Source of the DNA: Novosphingobium sp.
GTDB taxonomy: Bacteria; Pseudomonadota; Alphaproteobacteria; Sphingomonadales; Sphingomonadaceae
Direction of reading: 5' to 3'
Assembly: GCF_020852455.1 (NCBI RefSeq)
Contig: NZ_JADZAT010000032.1
Coordinates: 248,001-312,000 of the forward strand
DNA: 64,000 bases
Part shown: one piece after another, positions 33,992 to 44,216 of the stretch
Position numbering within the stretch: the first letter of the stretch is position 1
Layout: each line of letters opens with the position of its first letter
Position numbers and translations under genes: made by a program
The notes under the pieces: generated by a model
Databases searched by the model: none
Told to the model about the DNA's origin: nothing
The model's input: the letters and a program-made list of their open reading frames with translations, nothing else

Positions 33992-35479
33992 TCAGCGTAT
34001 CCCGGCGAGCGCCTTTTGCCGGCGGCGCTGGACCGAGGAGCCAAGCCCGATCGCCTCGCGGTATTTGGCGACCGTGCGGCGGGCGAGGTCGAAGCCCTTG
34101 TCCTTGAGCAGATCCACCAGGGTATCGTCGCTGAGGATCGCCTTGGGATCCTCGGCGTCGATCAGTGCCTTGATCGCGGCCTTGACCGCTGCCGCCGATG
34201 CGCCGCCTTCGCCATCGACCGCGCCGACGCCCGAGGTGAAGAAGTACTTGAGCTCAAAGGTTCCGCGCTCGCAGGCCAGGTACTTGTTCGAAGTGACCCG
34301 GCTGACGGTCGATTCGTGCATGGCGATCGCCTCGGCCACCGCGCGCAGGGTCATCGGCCTGAGCTGTGAAACGCCTTGGCGGAAGAACCCGTCCTGCTGC
34401 TTCACGATCTCGCTCGCCACCTTGAGAATGGTCTTGGCCCGCTGGTCGAGCGCCTTGATCAGCCAGTTGGCATCGGCCAGCTTGTCCGACAGCCAGCCGC
34501 GCGCCGACTTGTCATCGCAGGCCCCGCGCATTTCGACATAGTAGCTGCGGTTGACGATCAGCCGCGGCAGGGTTGCCTGATTGAGCTGCACGTCCCAGCC
34601 GCCATCGGCGCGCGGCGCGATCAGGATATCGGGGGTAACCGGCTCGCCCCCGCCGCTGGCAAAGCGCAGGCCGGGCTTGGGGTCATAGCCGCGCAGCTCG
34701 GCCAGCATGTCGGCAAAGTCCTCGTCATCGACCCCGCACATCCGCTTGAGCCGCGGCAGCTCGCCCTTGCCCAGCAGGTCGAGGTTGTCGAGCAGCCGGG
34801 CCATGCACGGATCATAGCGATCGGCCTCCTGGGCCTGCAATGCCAGGCACTCGCCCAGACTGCGCGCGCCGACCCCGGTCGGATCGAGCGTGTGGACCAG
34901 CGCCAGCGCCGCTTCGGCTTCGTTGATAGCGATCCCCAGTTCAGCCGCCACTTCGCGCAGGGTGAGCGGCAGGTAACCGGCCTCGTCGAGCTGGTCGGCG
35001 ATATGCCGCGCGATGAAGGCCAGGCGGGGATCGCGACTGGCCGCGCCGATCTGGGCGTGGAGATGATCGGCCAGTGACAGGGCGGTATCGGCGCGTTCGT
35101 CGATCCCCGGGCCATCCTCACCGCCGCTGGCAAAGCGCAGCTCGGCGCCCCACTCGCCATCACCGGTGTCACGGTCGACATCGAGCGCGGTGCGATCGAC
35201 ATCAAGCGGACGGTCCTGCTCGGCCTGGCCTTCGCCGATCAGCTGATCGACTGGCGAACTTTCGAGCGTTGTGCGGCGGACCTCCGCCTCTTCGACCACG
35301 CTCGCTTCGGCTGGTGCACCCTCACCCAGCTCAAGCAGCGGGTTGGCATCCAGCGCATCGCCGATGAAAGTTTCGATTTCGAGGTTCGACAGCGCCAGCA
35401 GCTTGATCGCCTGCTGCAGCTGGGGTGTCATCACCAGCGATTGCGATTGCCGTAGGTCAAGGCGTGGGCCGAGGGCCAT
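33992..35479 (-). CDS. rpoN: RNA polymerase sigma-54 factor
   Basis: A 495-residue sigma factor for -24/-12 promoters, needing AAA+ activators. Seen: region I, DLRQSQSLVMTPQLQQAIKL, an acidic region II, the core-binding central region (GVGARSLGECLALQ), the helix-turn-helix, and near the C-terminus the RpoN box as ARRTVAKYREA. Length is normal. It lies 10 bases downstream of lptB, the usual proteobacterial order, but hpf/ptsN do not follow; the next gene is convergent. Confidence 0.97.
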   Translation of the reverse strand: MALGPRLDLRQSQSLVMTPQLQQAIKLLALSNLEIETFIGDALDANPLLELGEGAPAEASVVEEAEVRRTTLESSPVDQLIGEGQAEQDRPLDVDRTALDVDRDTGDGEWGAELRFASGGEDGPGIDERADTALSLADHLHAQIGAASRDPRLAFIARHIADQLDEAGYLPLTLREVAAELGIAINEAEAALALVHTLDPTGVGARSLGECLALQAQEADRYDPCMARLLDNLDLLGKGELPRLKRMCGVDDEDFADMLAELRGYDPKPGLRFASGGGEPVTPDILIAPRADGGWDVQLNQATLPRLIVNRSYYVEMRGACDDKSARGWLSDKLADANWLIKALDQRAKTILKVASEIVKQQDGFFRQGVSQLRPMTLRAVAEAIAMHESTVSRVTSNKYLACERGTFELKYFFTSGVGAVDGEGGASAAAVKAAIKALIDAEDPKAILSDDTLVDLLKDKGFDLARRTVAKYREAIGLGSSVQRRRQKALAGIR

Positions 35480-35489
35480 CGGTCAGACC

Positions 35490-36269
35490 TTAGAGCGTGA
35501 AGCCCTCGCCCAGGTACAGGCGGCGCACGTTTTCGTCCTGCACCAGATCTTCCGGGCTGCCGGCGAACAGCACTTGCCCGCCATAGATGATGCAGGCGCG
35601 ATCGACGATATCGAGCGTCTCGCGCACGTTGTGATCGGTGATCAGCACGCCGATCCCGCGCTGCTTCAAGTCCTTCACCAGGTCGCGGATGTCGCTGATC
35701 GACAGCGGGTCGATCCCGGCGAAGGGTTCGTCGAGCAGCATGATCGAGGGCTTGGCAGCCAGCGCCCGGGCAATCTCGCAGCGGCGGCGTTCCCCGCCCG
35801 ACAGCGCCATCGCCGGGCTGGCGCGCAGCCGGGTGAGGCCGAATTCGCCCAGCAGCCGTTCAAGCTCGTCGGCGCGGGTCGCCGCATCGGGTTCGACCAG
35901 TTCGAGCACGCAATTGATGTTCTGTTCGACCGTCAGCCCGCGAAAGATCGAGGTTTCCTGCGGCAGGTAGCCCAGCCCCAGGATTGCGCGGCGATACATC
36001 GGCAGCTGGGTAACATCGACCCCGTCCATCAGGATCCGGCCCGAATCCGGCTTCACCAGCCCCATGATCGAATAGAAGCAGGTGGTCTTGCCCGCACCGT
36101 TGGGGCCCAGCAGCCCCAGCACTTCGCCCTTGCCCACCGATAGCGAGATATCGGTCAGCACCGCGCGCTTGTCATAGCTCTTGGCGATCGAGATCACTTC
36201 CAGCCCGCCCTGCGGGATCGGCTGGGCAGCGCTGACGACGGGGGCGGGGTGCTGTTCGGTCGTGGTCAT
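35490..36269 (-). CDS. lptB: LPS export ABC transporter ATP-binding protein
   Basis: A 259-residue ATPase that powers LptFGC-mediated extraction of lipopolysaccharide from the inner membrane. Seen: Walker A GPNGAGKTTC, LPQETSIFRGL at the Q-loop, LSGGERRRCEIAR (ABC signature), Walker B IMLLDEPFAGID and the switch ITDHNVRETL. I use ATG 36269 (MTTTEQHPAP), since the frame upstream lacks LptB character; even so, the N-terminus has about 25 residues more than E. coli LptB. LptA/LptC genes are not upstream in the window. Confidence 0.94.
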   Translation of the reverse strand: MTTTEQHPAPVVSAAQPIPQGGLEVISIAKSYDKRAVLTDISLSVGKGEVLGLLGPNGAGKTTCFYSIMGLVKPDSGRILMDGVDVTQLPMYRRAILGLGYLPQETSIFRGLTVEQNINCVLELVEPDAATRADELERLLGEFGLTRLRASPAMALSGGERRRCEIARALAAKPSIMLLDEPFAGIDPLSISDIRDLVKDLKQRGIGVLITDHNVRETLDIVDRACIIYGGQVLFAGSPEDLVQDENVRRLYLGEGFTL

Positions 36270-36443
36270 TGTCTGGCGATTTAGGTGCTCGTGCGGGGCT
36301 GGGCAAGCGGTGTTCGTCGATCTGGCAGGTTTCTTGCACGGATGGTGCCCACAAGCCATGCGCGCAAATGCTTAACGAGACTTGCCTGCCAGGCCATTCG
36401 GTGATTTACTCGCTCCATAAGGGGATAAAGAGAGGGGTTGGCC

Positions 36444-36815
36444 ATGGCAAAGGCATGGAACGGCGCTAGGCTCGCGGCGGATCGTCAGCTCGATTGGCGC
36501 AAGAAGATGAGCGACAACATCGCTTATGCCTTGCTGGTCTACACCGCCTTGCAGATCTTCGTCACCATGGGCGCACTGCACGGTAGCGGCGGCTCGTTGC
36601 TGCCCTATTTCGCGCTGATCATTCTGGTCGCCGGAATCATCCCGGCCTGCCGCAGGTTCGAGAAGCGCTGGAACCGGCTGAGCGACACCCAGGCCGCCGA
36701 TCCCGAATTTGCCAGCCAGTTCCGCCGCGACCGGATGTGGGTCTGGGCCCTGGCGCTGGGCCTGCCGTTTCTGGTCACCGCGATGTTCAAGGGACTGGCG
36801 CTGGCTTTCGGCTGA
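36444..36815 (+). CDS. small membrane protein of unknown function
   Basis: A 123-residue protein with three hydrophobic helices (about residues 26-45, 52-70 and 98-120). ATG 36444 has AGAGGGG six bases in front, so I use it rather than the TTG at 36438. The loops carry CRRFEKRWNRL and QFRRDRMWVW, basic segments on the probable cytoplasmic side. I do not recognise a family. It is alone between divergent lptB and the pmbA gene on the same strand. Confidence 0.65.
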   Translation: MAKAWNGARLAADRQLDWRKKMSDNIAYALLVYTALQIFVTMGALHGSGGSLLPYFALIILVAGIIPACRRFEKRWNRLSDTQAADPEFASQFRRDRMWVWALALGLPFLVTAMFKGLALAFG

Positions 36816-36877
36816 TTGCGCTTTCCGCTTCGGCTCCCTAGATCGGCGGCTCGCAACCGCCGGAGTACACCCGTTTC

Positions 36878-38224
36878 ATGCTTAGTCCCGCCCAGGCCCA
36901 GGACCGCGCCGCCGCGCTGATCGACTTTGCGCGCAAAGCCGGGGCGGATGCCGCCGATGCGGTCTATTCGGGCGAATCGAGTGAAGCCGTGCAGGTCCGG
37001 CTGGGCGCGCTCGAAGATGTCGAGCGCAGCGAATCCGAACATCTCGGCCTGCGGGTCTTCGTTGGCCGGCGCTCGGCCTCGATCGGATCGAGCGACCTGT
37101 CGGATGCGGCCTTGCAGGAACTGGCCAGCCGCGCGGTGGCCATGGCGCGGCTGGCGCCCGAGGATCCCTATGCCGGCCTGGCCGCGGAAGCGCTGCTGCT
37201 GCGCACGGAGCCGGCCGGGCTCGACCTGATCGACGCGGGAGAGCCGGGGCCGGCGCGGCTGCGCGAACTGGCGCTCGAGGCCGAGGATGCCGCGCGCGCA
37301 GTGGCCGGGGTGACCAACAGCGAAGGGGCTTCGGCCGGATCCGGCGGGCGCAGCCTGGCACTGGTGACCAGCCACGGCTTTGCCGGATCGTTCGGTTCGA
37401 CCAGCCATCAGATCAGCGCCACGGTGATCGCCGGCGAAGGCGCCGGGATGCAGCGCGACTATGCCTGGCGCAGCGCGCATCACCTGGCCGATCTGCCCTC
37501 AGCGGCAGAGATCGGGACCCAGGCCGGCAATCGCGCGGTGGCCCGGCTCAGTCCCGGACGTCTCAAGAGTGGGCCCATGCCTGTGGTGTTCGATCCGCGC
37601 GTCGGCGGTACCTTGATCGGCCATCTGGCCGGGGCGATCAGTGGCAGCGCGATTGCCCGGCGCGCCAGCTTCCTGCTGGGCAAGGACCTGGCCCAGGTCT
37701 TTGCGCCTGGCGTGACTGTGATCGACGATCCGCTGCGCCCGCGCGGGCTGGGTTCGCGGCCGTTCGACGGCGAAGGCTTGCCCACCGCACTGCGGATGCT
37801 GGTTGAGGACGGGCGACTGACCGGCTGGCTGATGGACAGCGCGGCGGCACGGCAACTCGGCGGTACGCCGACCGGCCATGCGGTACGCGGTGCGGGCGGA
37901 GCGCCAGGAGTCGGGATCAGCAACCTGCATCTTGCCGCCGGCACCCTGTCGGTGGCTGAACTGATCGCGGATATCGCCGATGGGGTGCTGGTAACCGAAC
38001 TGATCGGCCAGGGCGTCAACGCGGTGACCGGCGACTACAGTCGCGGCGCTTCAGGCTTCCGGATTATCAAGGGCGCAATCGCCGGGCCGGTCGCCGAATT
38101 CACCGTGGCCGGGAACCTGCTCGACATGTTCGCCGGGCTGACTCCGGCGAACGACCTTGAATGGCACCGCAGCGTCAATGTGCCGACGATCCGGGTCGAC
38201 GGGATGACCGTAGCGGGGGATTGA
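36878..38224 (+). CDS. pmbA: TldE/PmbA subunit of the TldD/TldE metalloprotease
   Basis: A 448-residue subunit of the TldD-TldE protease that trims peptides (microcin B17 maturation, CcdA turnover in E. coli). Seen: an N-terminal AEDAARAVAGVTNSEGASA block, PVVFDPRVGGTLIGHL, DDPLRPRGLGSRPFDGEG and GAGGAPGVGISNLHL, the PmbA layout. The metal-binding HExxxH motif of TldD is absent, as expected for TldE. Length is normal. A run of hairpins lies between its stop and the convergent ppa gene. Confidence 0.92.
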   Translation: MLSPAQAQDRAAALIDFARKAGADAADAVYSGESSEAVQVRLGALEDVERSESEHLGLRVFVGRRSASIGSSDLSDAALQELASRAVAMARLAPEDPYAGLAAEALLLRTEPAGLDLIDAGEPGPARLRELALEAEDAARAVAGVTNSEGASAGSGGRSLALVTSHGFAGSFGSTSHQISATVIAGEGAGMQRDYAWRSAHHLADLPSAAEIGTQAGNRAVARLSPGRLKSGPMPVVFDPRVGGTLIGHLAGAISGSAIARRASFLLGKDLAQVFAPGVTVIDDPLRPRGLGSRPFDGEGLPTALRMLVEDGRLTGWLMDSAAARQLGGTPTGHAVRGAGGAPGVGISNLHLAAGTLSVAELIADIADGVLVTELIGQGVNAVTGDYSRGASGFRIIKGAIAGPVAEFTVAGNLLDMFAGLTPANDLEWHRSVNVPTIRVDGMTVAGD

Positions 38225-38238
38225 GTTTCTGTCGGTAC

Positions 38239-38311
38239 GCTGATCGCCTCCGCGATCAGCTTGGCCTGGCCTGGAATACCCGGATGGGTATTCCACACCG
38301 CCGTCAGGCGG
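38239..38311. repeat. three consecutive tetraloop hairpins between pmbA and ppa
   Basis: Three perfect inverted repeats, each with a 4-base loop, stand in a row: GCTGATCGC-CTCC-GCGATCAGC (38239-38260), GGAATACCC-GGAT-GGGTATTCC (38273-38294), and CCGCC-GTCA-GGCGG (38298-38311, running into the ppa stop). They lie between convergent genes. They lack T-runs, so they may protect mRNA 3' ends or be palindromic repeats rather than classic terminators. Confidence 0.7.
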
Positions 38312-38843
38312 ACAAAGACTTCTTGTACCGCTCGATGCATTCCAGCACGACGCGCTTGGCATCGTCGGCATCGCCCCACTTGCCGATCCGCACCCACTTT
38401 TCCTTTTCCAGGTCCTTGTAGTGGGTGAAGAAGTGCTCGATTTGCGCCAGCACGATCGAGGGCAGGTCCTTCTGTTCGCCGATGTCCGAATAGTACGGGA
38501 AGGTCGAATCGACCGGCACGCAGATCAGCTTTTCATCGCCGCCGTGTTCATCTTCGAGGTTGAGCACACCGATTGGTCGGGCGCGCACCACGCAGCCCGG
38601 GACGAACGGCGAGCGCGCGATCACCAGCGCGTCGAGCGGGTCGCCATCGTCCGACAGGGTGTGCGGAATGAAGCCGTAATTGGCCGGATAGCGCATCGGC
38701 GTGTGCAGGATCCGGTCAACGAACAGTGCGCCCGATTCCTTGTCGAACTCGTACTTCACCGGTTCGCCGCCGACCGGCACTTCGATGATCACGTTCAGGC
38801 TCTCGGGCGGATTGTCGCCCACGGGGATCTTGTCGATACGCAT
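38304..38843 (-). CDS. ppa: inorganic pyrophosphatase, family I
   Basis: A 179-residue enzyme hydrolysing pyrophosphate to drive biosynthetic reactions. Seen: NVIIEVPVGGEPVKYEFDKESG, the signature DGDPLDALV with metal-binding aspartates, and GDEKLICVPVDS. Length is typical of bacterial family I enzymes. It is a single leftward gene, convergent with pmbA and followed upstream by the leftward DUF1345 gene, which ends 66 bases from its start. Confidence 0.96.
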   Translation of the reverse strand: MRIDKIPVGDNPPESLNVIIEVPVGGEPVKYEFDKESGALFVDRILHTPMRYPANYGFIPHTLSDDGDPLDALVIARSPFVPGCVVRARPIGVLNLEDEHGGDEKLICVPVDSTFPYYSDIGEQKDLPSIVLAQIEHFFTHYKDLEKEKWVRIGKWGDADDAKRVVLECIERYKKSLSA

Positions 38844-38909
38844 GGTCAGCGCCCTTAGCCGCGCTCATGCTGCGCTGCAACACCGACATTGGTCGAACCG
38901 GGGCCGAAA

Positions 38910-39566
38910 TCAGCCCAGTGCATTGATGGTGAAGGCGATCACCCCGATGTTGAAGGCAAAGGCCGCCAGGCTGTGCAGCAGGGCGATGTGCCGGATCCGG
39001 GGCGCGGTGATCTGGGTGTCAGAGGTCTGGAAGGTCATCCCCAGGGTCAGCGCGAAATAGGCGAAATCGCGGTAATCGGGTGTCCGGGTGCCGGGGAATT
39101 CGATCCCGGCGCGGTGTTCGCCGCCCTCGCCGCCGCCGAAGTAGTAGAGGTGCGCATAGTGCAGCCCATAGACGGCGTTGGCGAACAGCCAGGCGAGCGT
39201 CAGCGTGATCAGCAGCCGGGCCATCGCGCTGCCATCGCCGCCGCGTGCGGCGGCCAGCTCGCCCGAGATTGCCGCCATCACCACCGCCACCAGCACTGTG
39301 CTGATCACCAGCACCAGCGTGCGGTTGGCATCGTTCGCATCGGCATGGCGGCGCATTTCGGCCAGCGGGAAGTGCCTGAGCAGCGGGACCAGCGAAAGCA
39401 GGAATACCGCCGCAGCCAGGTCAAAGCCGATCGCCAGGGCATCCTGCCACTGCGCGCCCGGCGCGATTCCCCGCCAGGCCAGATAGCCCAGCGGCAACAG
39501 CAGGATGAACACCACAAAGCGCAGCGGGGCGATCCGGTTGCCGATCGAGAGCCCCGCCCGGGCCAT
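38910..39566 (-). CDS. DUF1345 family membrane protein
   Basis: A 218-residue membrane protein with about five hydrophobic helices. Seen: ANAVYGLHYAHLYY and PDYRDFAYFALTLGMTFQTSD, the strongly conserved block of DUF1345 proteins, whose function is unknown. Its ATG at 39566 lies directly next to the stop of the M61 peptidase gene, so the two are probably co-transcribed and translationally linked. Confidence 0.88.
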   Translation of the reverse strand: MARAGLSIGNRIAPLRFVVFILLLPLGYLAWRGIAPGAQWQDALAIGFDLAAAVFLLSLVPLLRHFPLAEMRRHADANDANRTLVLVISTVLVAVVMAAISGELAAARGGDGSAMARLLITLTLAWLFANAVYGLHYAHLYYFGGGEGGEHRAGIEFPGTRTPDYRDFAYFALTLGMTFQTSDTQITAPRIRHIALLHSLAAFAFNIGVIAFTINALG

Positions 39567-41534
39567 CTATTTCGCCTTCGCCTTGGTCTTTGCCTTGGGC
39601 AGCGGGCGTTTCGGTGCGAGCAGCAGGTCCAGCCCGGCCGGTGCCTTGCCGGCTGCAGTGCGTTCCAGCCAGGGCCAGCGCAGCCCGCCGCGATAGTCGA
39701 TCCGGATCGTGCGATAGCGATCGCCGCGCTTCAGCAGCAGCTCGATCCCGCCGCCCTGCCGGGCCAGCTGGATCGCCTGTTTGATCGTGTCGGCCGAATA
39801 GGTCAGCCCGCCCACCGCCACCACCTGGGTGCCGTTGACGATCCCGGCGTTGAAGGCCGGGCTGTCCCACTGGACCGAACCGACCTTGCCGTCCTTGTCG
39901 AGCACCAGCCCCAGCGAATGGACCAGCGACAGGTTCTTGCCCGCGGCCATCCGTGCCTTGTCATAGGAATTGGGCTGGTCTTTCCAGATCAGGCGATACC
40001 CGCCCGCCTCGATCCCGCCCAGCGGGGCCGGCTGGTCCGGCTGGTTGAGCCGGGTGTCGATGAAGCTTTTCCAGTCATGCGGATAGACCGCGTTGAGCGT
40101 GGCTTCGACGTCGGCCTGCTCAAAGGTCAGCTGGCCCCAGTCGCCCGGGTTCATCCCGAAGAAGGCGCGGGCGAAATCGTCGATGCTCTTGCGCCCGCCG
40201 GTGCCCTGGCGAATCAGCTGGTCGGCCTCAAGCCAGAACAGCGCGCCTTCGCTGTAATAGTCGGTCCCGCGCGCCAGCGAGGGCCAGGGCTTGGGCTTGC
40301 GATAGCCCAGCGCCGGATCGAACCCGGTGTCCTCGATCGAGCGCCAGCGCCGACCGGCCTGTTCGGAATACTTGCCGGCGATGCTGGCCAGCTGGCCCAG
40401 CACCATGTCCTTCGATTGCAGCCCGGACCGCGCGGCCAGCACCAGCCCCCAGAACTCGTCCTGGCCTTCATAGGCCCAGAGCAGGTCGCCCTGCATCGGC
40501 TGGCGATAGTCGGGGGTCCACAGCCGCGCCGGGCGGCGGTACTTGCCCGACCACGAATGGCTGAACTCGTGCGGCACCAGGTCGCGGTCGCTTTCGTTCT
40601 TGTCCCATTCGGTGAAGGCATCGCTGTCGAGCGTGTTCTCGCTCGACCGGTGATGCTCCAGCCCGATCCCGCCCAGCTTGTCGGTCGCGCCCAGCAGCAC
40701 GTCGTAATGGTCGAAGTGCTTCGCCCCGAAGGCCAGCAGCGCCTCGTCAACCAGCGCGCGGTAGGCGGCGATATGTTCGTCCTTCGCGGCCAGCCCCTCG
40801 GCGCCATCGGCAAACAGGTTGAGCGCAACGCCCTGGCCAAGGTCCCACTTGCGGAAATGCCGCCCGGCGAACAGCGGCGAATCGACCAGCGTTTCATAGC
40901 TGGTTTCGGCCCAGCTCAGCCGCTCACCCTGGCCTTCACGCCCGTCAAGCGCGGTCGCCGCGCTCCATCCGCGCGGCAGCAGCAGGCTGGGGCGGACGCG
41001 GATCTGGCGCACATAGTGCCCGGCCGGATAGAGGCTCATCTTCTCCCACTGCAGGTTGAGCATGTCGGGGGTCATGGTCACGCGGCCTTCGCTGTCCTGC
41101 AGCGGAGCGGTGTGGATGAACCGCGCGGTGACACTGCTCGCCCCGGCCGGCAGTTCGACATGGAAGGCCCACAGCTCAACCGGATCGCGCTTCCATTGCA
41201 GCTTCTGGCCATTCGCTTCGAACTGCAGGTCGACCAGCTGGGTGATCGGCCCGGTCGGCGCGTGGTTGCCGGGCAGCCACTGCGGGTAGAGCAGCGTGAT
41301 CCGCCGGGTGTTCGGCGCCAGCGGGATCGTTTCGGTCACCCTGAACAGACCGCGCGCAGTGTCGCTGGCATCGACATCCAGCAGGATCGTGCCGCCCGGG
41401 TATGGAATGTCGCGGGCAGTGGGCACCTGCTGTGACAGCGGCACCGCCTGCGGCATGGAATTGGCGGCCAAGGCCGCAGTCGAAGCGGCGGCCAGCGCCA
41501 GCGCAATCAGTTTCCCCTTCATCCGCCGCTTCAT
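39567..41534 (-). CDS. M61 family metallopeptidase (glycyl aminopeptidase-like) with PDZ domain
   Basis: A ~655-residue exported peptidase. The N-terminus from ATG 41534 (MKRRMKGKLIALALAAASTA) is a signal peptide ending near ALA; a TTG at 41576 would give a longer, less signal-like start, so the start is not settled. Seen: zinc motif HEFSHSW with downstream KYRRP, and the third-ligand region YEGQDEFW, as in M61 enzymes that cleave N-terminal Gly/Ala. A PDZ-like domain occupies about residues 530-630 (KVGSVQWDSPAFNAGI). A basic, lysine-rich tail ends the protein. It adjoins the DUF1345 gene. Confidence 0.9.
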   Translation of the reverse strand: MKRRMKGKLIALALAAASTAALAANSMPQAVPLSQQVPTARDIPYPGGTILLDVDASDTARGLFRVTETIPLAPNTRRITLLYPQWLPGNHAPTGPITQLVDLQFEANGQKLQWKRDPVELWAFHVELPAGASSVTARFIHTAPLQDSEGRVTMTPDMLNLQWEKMSLYPAGHYVRQIRVRPSLLLPRGWSAATALDGREGQGERLSWAETSYETLVDSPLFAGRHFRKWDLGQGVALNLFADGAEGLAAKDEHIAAYRALVDEALLAFGAKHFDHYDVLLGATDKLGGIGLEHHRSSENTLDSDAFTEWDKNESDRDLVPHEFSHSWSGKYRRPARLWTPDYRQPMQGDLLWAYEGQDEFWGLVLAARSGLQSKDMVLGQLASIAGKYSEQAGRRWRSIEDTGFDPALGYRKPKPWPSLARGTDYYSEGALFWLEADQLIRQGTGGRKSIDDFARAFFGMNPGDWGQLTFEQADVEATLNAVYPHDWKSFIDTRLNQPDQPAPLGGIEAGGYRLIWKDQPNSYDKARMAAGKNLSLVHSLGLVLDKDGKVGSVQWDSPAFNAGIVNGTQVVAVGGLTYSADTIKQAIQLARQGGGIELLLKRGDRYRTIRIDYRGGLRWPWLERTAAGKAPAGLDLLLAPKRPLPKAKTKAKAK

Positions 41535-41712
41535 GCCGCCAAGCCGCCGGGAGTGCAATTGGTTGGAAGCTGACAAAGTTCACAGGGTCCTGAAAATGAA
41601 AAAGCGGCTGCTTTTCCTGCCGGGCGAATGATGGCAGCGCGGCGCGGTGTAGGAAAGCGTGACGTGAAATCGCACTTCACGCGAAGGCTGTTGCAGACTA
41701 AGCGCGCAGACC

Positions 41713-42963
41713 ATGAACACACCACAGGCCATTCGCGGTACCCAGGACATCTTCGGCGCAGAGGCTGAGGCTTTCGCCCATGTCGTCGAGACGTTCGAAC
41801 GCGTGCGCAAGCTCTATCGCTTTCGCCGGGTCGAAATGCCGGTGTTCGAAAAGACCGAAGTGTTCAGCCGCTCGATCGGCGAGACCACCGATGTGGTTTC
41901 GAAAGAGATGTACAGCTTTGAGGATCGCGGCGGCGAAAGCCTGACCCTGCGGCCCGAATTCACCGCCGGGATCTGCCGCGCCTACCTCACCAACGGCTGG
42001 CAGCAGCACGCGCCGCTGAAGGTTGCGACCCACGGTCCACTGTTCCGTTACGAGCGCCCGCAAAAGGGCCGCTATCGCCAGTTCCACCAGCTCGACGCCG
42101 AGATCCTTGGCGCGGGCGAACCGCAGGCCGATGTCGAGTTGCTGGTGCTGGCCGATCAGCTGCTCAAGGAACTGGGCATTTCGGACGGTGTCACGCTGAT
42201 GCTCAACACGCTGGGCGATGGGGCAAGCCGCGAAGCCTGGCGACAGGCGCTGGTCGAATACTTCCGCGCGGTCTCGGGTGACCTTTCGGAGGATTCGCAG
42301 GACCGGCTCGAACGCAATCCGCTGCGGATCCTCGACAGCAAGGACCCGCGCGACAAGGCGTTTGTGGCAGATGCCCCGAAGATTGACGATTACCTGAGCG
42401 GCGAGGCGCAGGACTTCTTCGGCAAGGTCACTTCGGGGTTGGACGCTGCCGGCGTCGCCTGGACCCGCGCGCCGTCGCTGGTCCGCGGGCTCGACTACTA
42501 CCGCCACACGGCGTTTGAGTTCGTCACCGACCGGCTGGGCGCACAAGGCACCGTGCTGGGCGGCGGGCGCTATGACGGGCTGATGGAAAGCCTGGGCGGG
42601 CCGCATACGCCAGCGGTGGGCTGGGCGGCCGGGATTGAGCGGCTGGCGATGCTGGTGGGTGAGAAAGAGACAGCGTTCGAATATCCTCCCGAAGTGGCAG
42701 TGGCGGTTGAAAGCGATGACAGGCTGCAAGATGCCATCGGTCTGGTAGCTTTCCTGCGCAGGGAAGGCATTGAATGCGAACTCTTTGCCGCCGGAAGTCC
42801 TCGCAAACGGTTCGACAAGGCACGGAAGTGCAACCCCGCTGTCCTGATTTCACTGGATATCCGGGATGGGGAGAAAACTCATTCCTTCCAGGCGATTGAT
42901 GACGAATATGGCAGGGTCGCCTATATCACCACGACATATGCGGAACGATATCCGCTTAAGTAG
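41713..42963 (+). CDS. hisS: histidyl-tRNA synthetase
   Basis: A 416-residue class II synthetase. Seen: AIRGTQDIF (motif near the N-terminus), [15 protein letters not shown], motif 2 as [20 protein letters not shown], the histidine-specific [15 protein letters not shown], motif 3 in [13 protein letters not shown], and a C-terminal anticodon-binding domain of ~95 residues. It lies upstream of prfA on the same strand, separated by a palindromic repeat element. Length is normal for bacteria. Confidence 0.97.
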   Translation: MNTPQAIRGTQDIFGAEAEAFAHVVETFERVRKLYRFRRVEMPVFEKTEVFSRSIGETTDVVSKEMYSFEDRGGESLTLRPEFTAGICRAYLTNGWQQHAPLKVATHGPLFRYERPQKGRYRQFHQLDAEILGAGEPQADVELLVLADQLLKELGISDGVTLMLNTLGDGASREAWRQALVEYFRAVSGDLSEDSQDRLERNPLRILDSKDPRDKAFVADAPKIDDYLSGEAQDFFGKVTSGLDAAGVAWTRAPSLVRGLDYYRHTAFEFVTDRLGAQGTVLGGGRYDGLMESLGGPHTPAVGWAAGIERLAMLVGEKETAFEYPPEVAVAVESDDRLQDAIGLVAFLRREGIECELFAAGSPRKRFDKARKCNPAVLISLDIRDGEKTHSFQAIDDEYGRVAYITTTYAERYPLK

Positions 42964-42981
42964 CCTGCTTCAAACTTTCTC

Positions 42982-43070
42982 CGTCACCCCGGGCTTGACC
43001 CGGGGTCCCGCTTTTCTTCTCGCGGCGGGTGAGTAAAGAAGCGGGATCCCGGCTCAGGGCCGGGATGACG
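42982..43070. repeat. REP-like palindromic element between hisS and prfA
   Basis: Two arms of about 35 bases form an imperfect palindrome: CGTCACCCCGGGCTTGACC... from 42982 and its near-complement ending GGGCCGGGATGACG at 43070, with an ~18-base centre. The sequence type (CGTCA-CCCGG-TTGA-CCGGG) is, from memory, a common dispersed intergenic repeat in alphaproteobacteria. It may end the hisS transcript or protect its 3' end. Confidence 0.75.
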
Positions 43071-43090
43071 AAGGTAGAGTAGAACCGCGA

Positions 43091-44155
<1,065 letters not shown>

Positions 44156-44186
44156 GTGCCAGACGCGGACGGCAGGTGCATAACTC

Positions 44187-44208
44187 TCCCTCCTCTTCAG
44201 AGGAGGGG
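44187..44208 (+). promoter_or_regulatory. hairpin overlapping the prmC ribosome-binding site
   Basis: CCTCCTCT pairs with AGAGGAGG across a 2-3 base turn, inside a longer CTCCCTCCTCTTCAGAGGAG palindrome. The right arm contains the AGGAGG that serves as ribosome-binding site for the ATG at 44217. Folding would hide the site, so prmC translation may depend on ribosomes arriving from prfA. It could also be a short dispersed palindrome. Confidence 0.55.
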
Positions 44209-44216
44209 GAGTCTTG

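Noticed and set aside
38889..41435. An 848-codon open frame on the + strand opposite the M61 peptidase and DUF1345 genes
   Set aside because: Antisense shadow: the minus strand has a signal peptide, zinc motif and PDZ domain, while the + translation is low-complexity.
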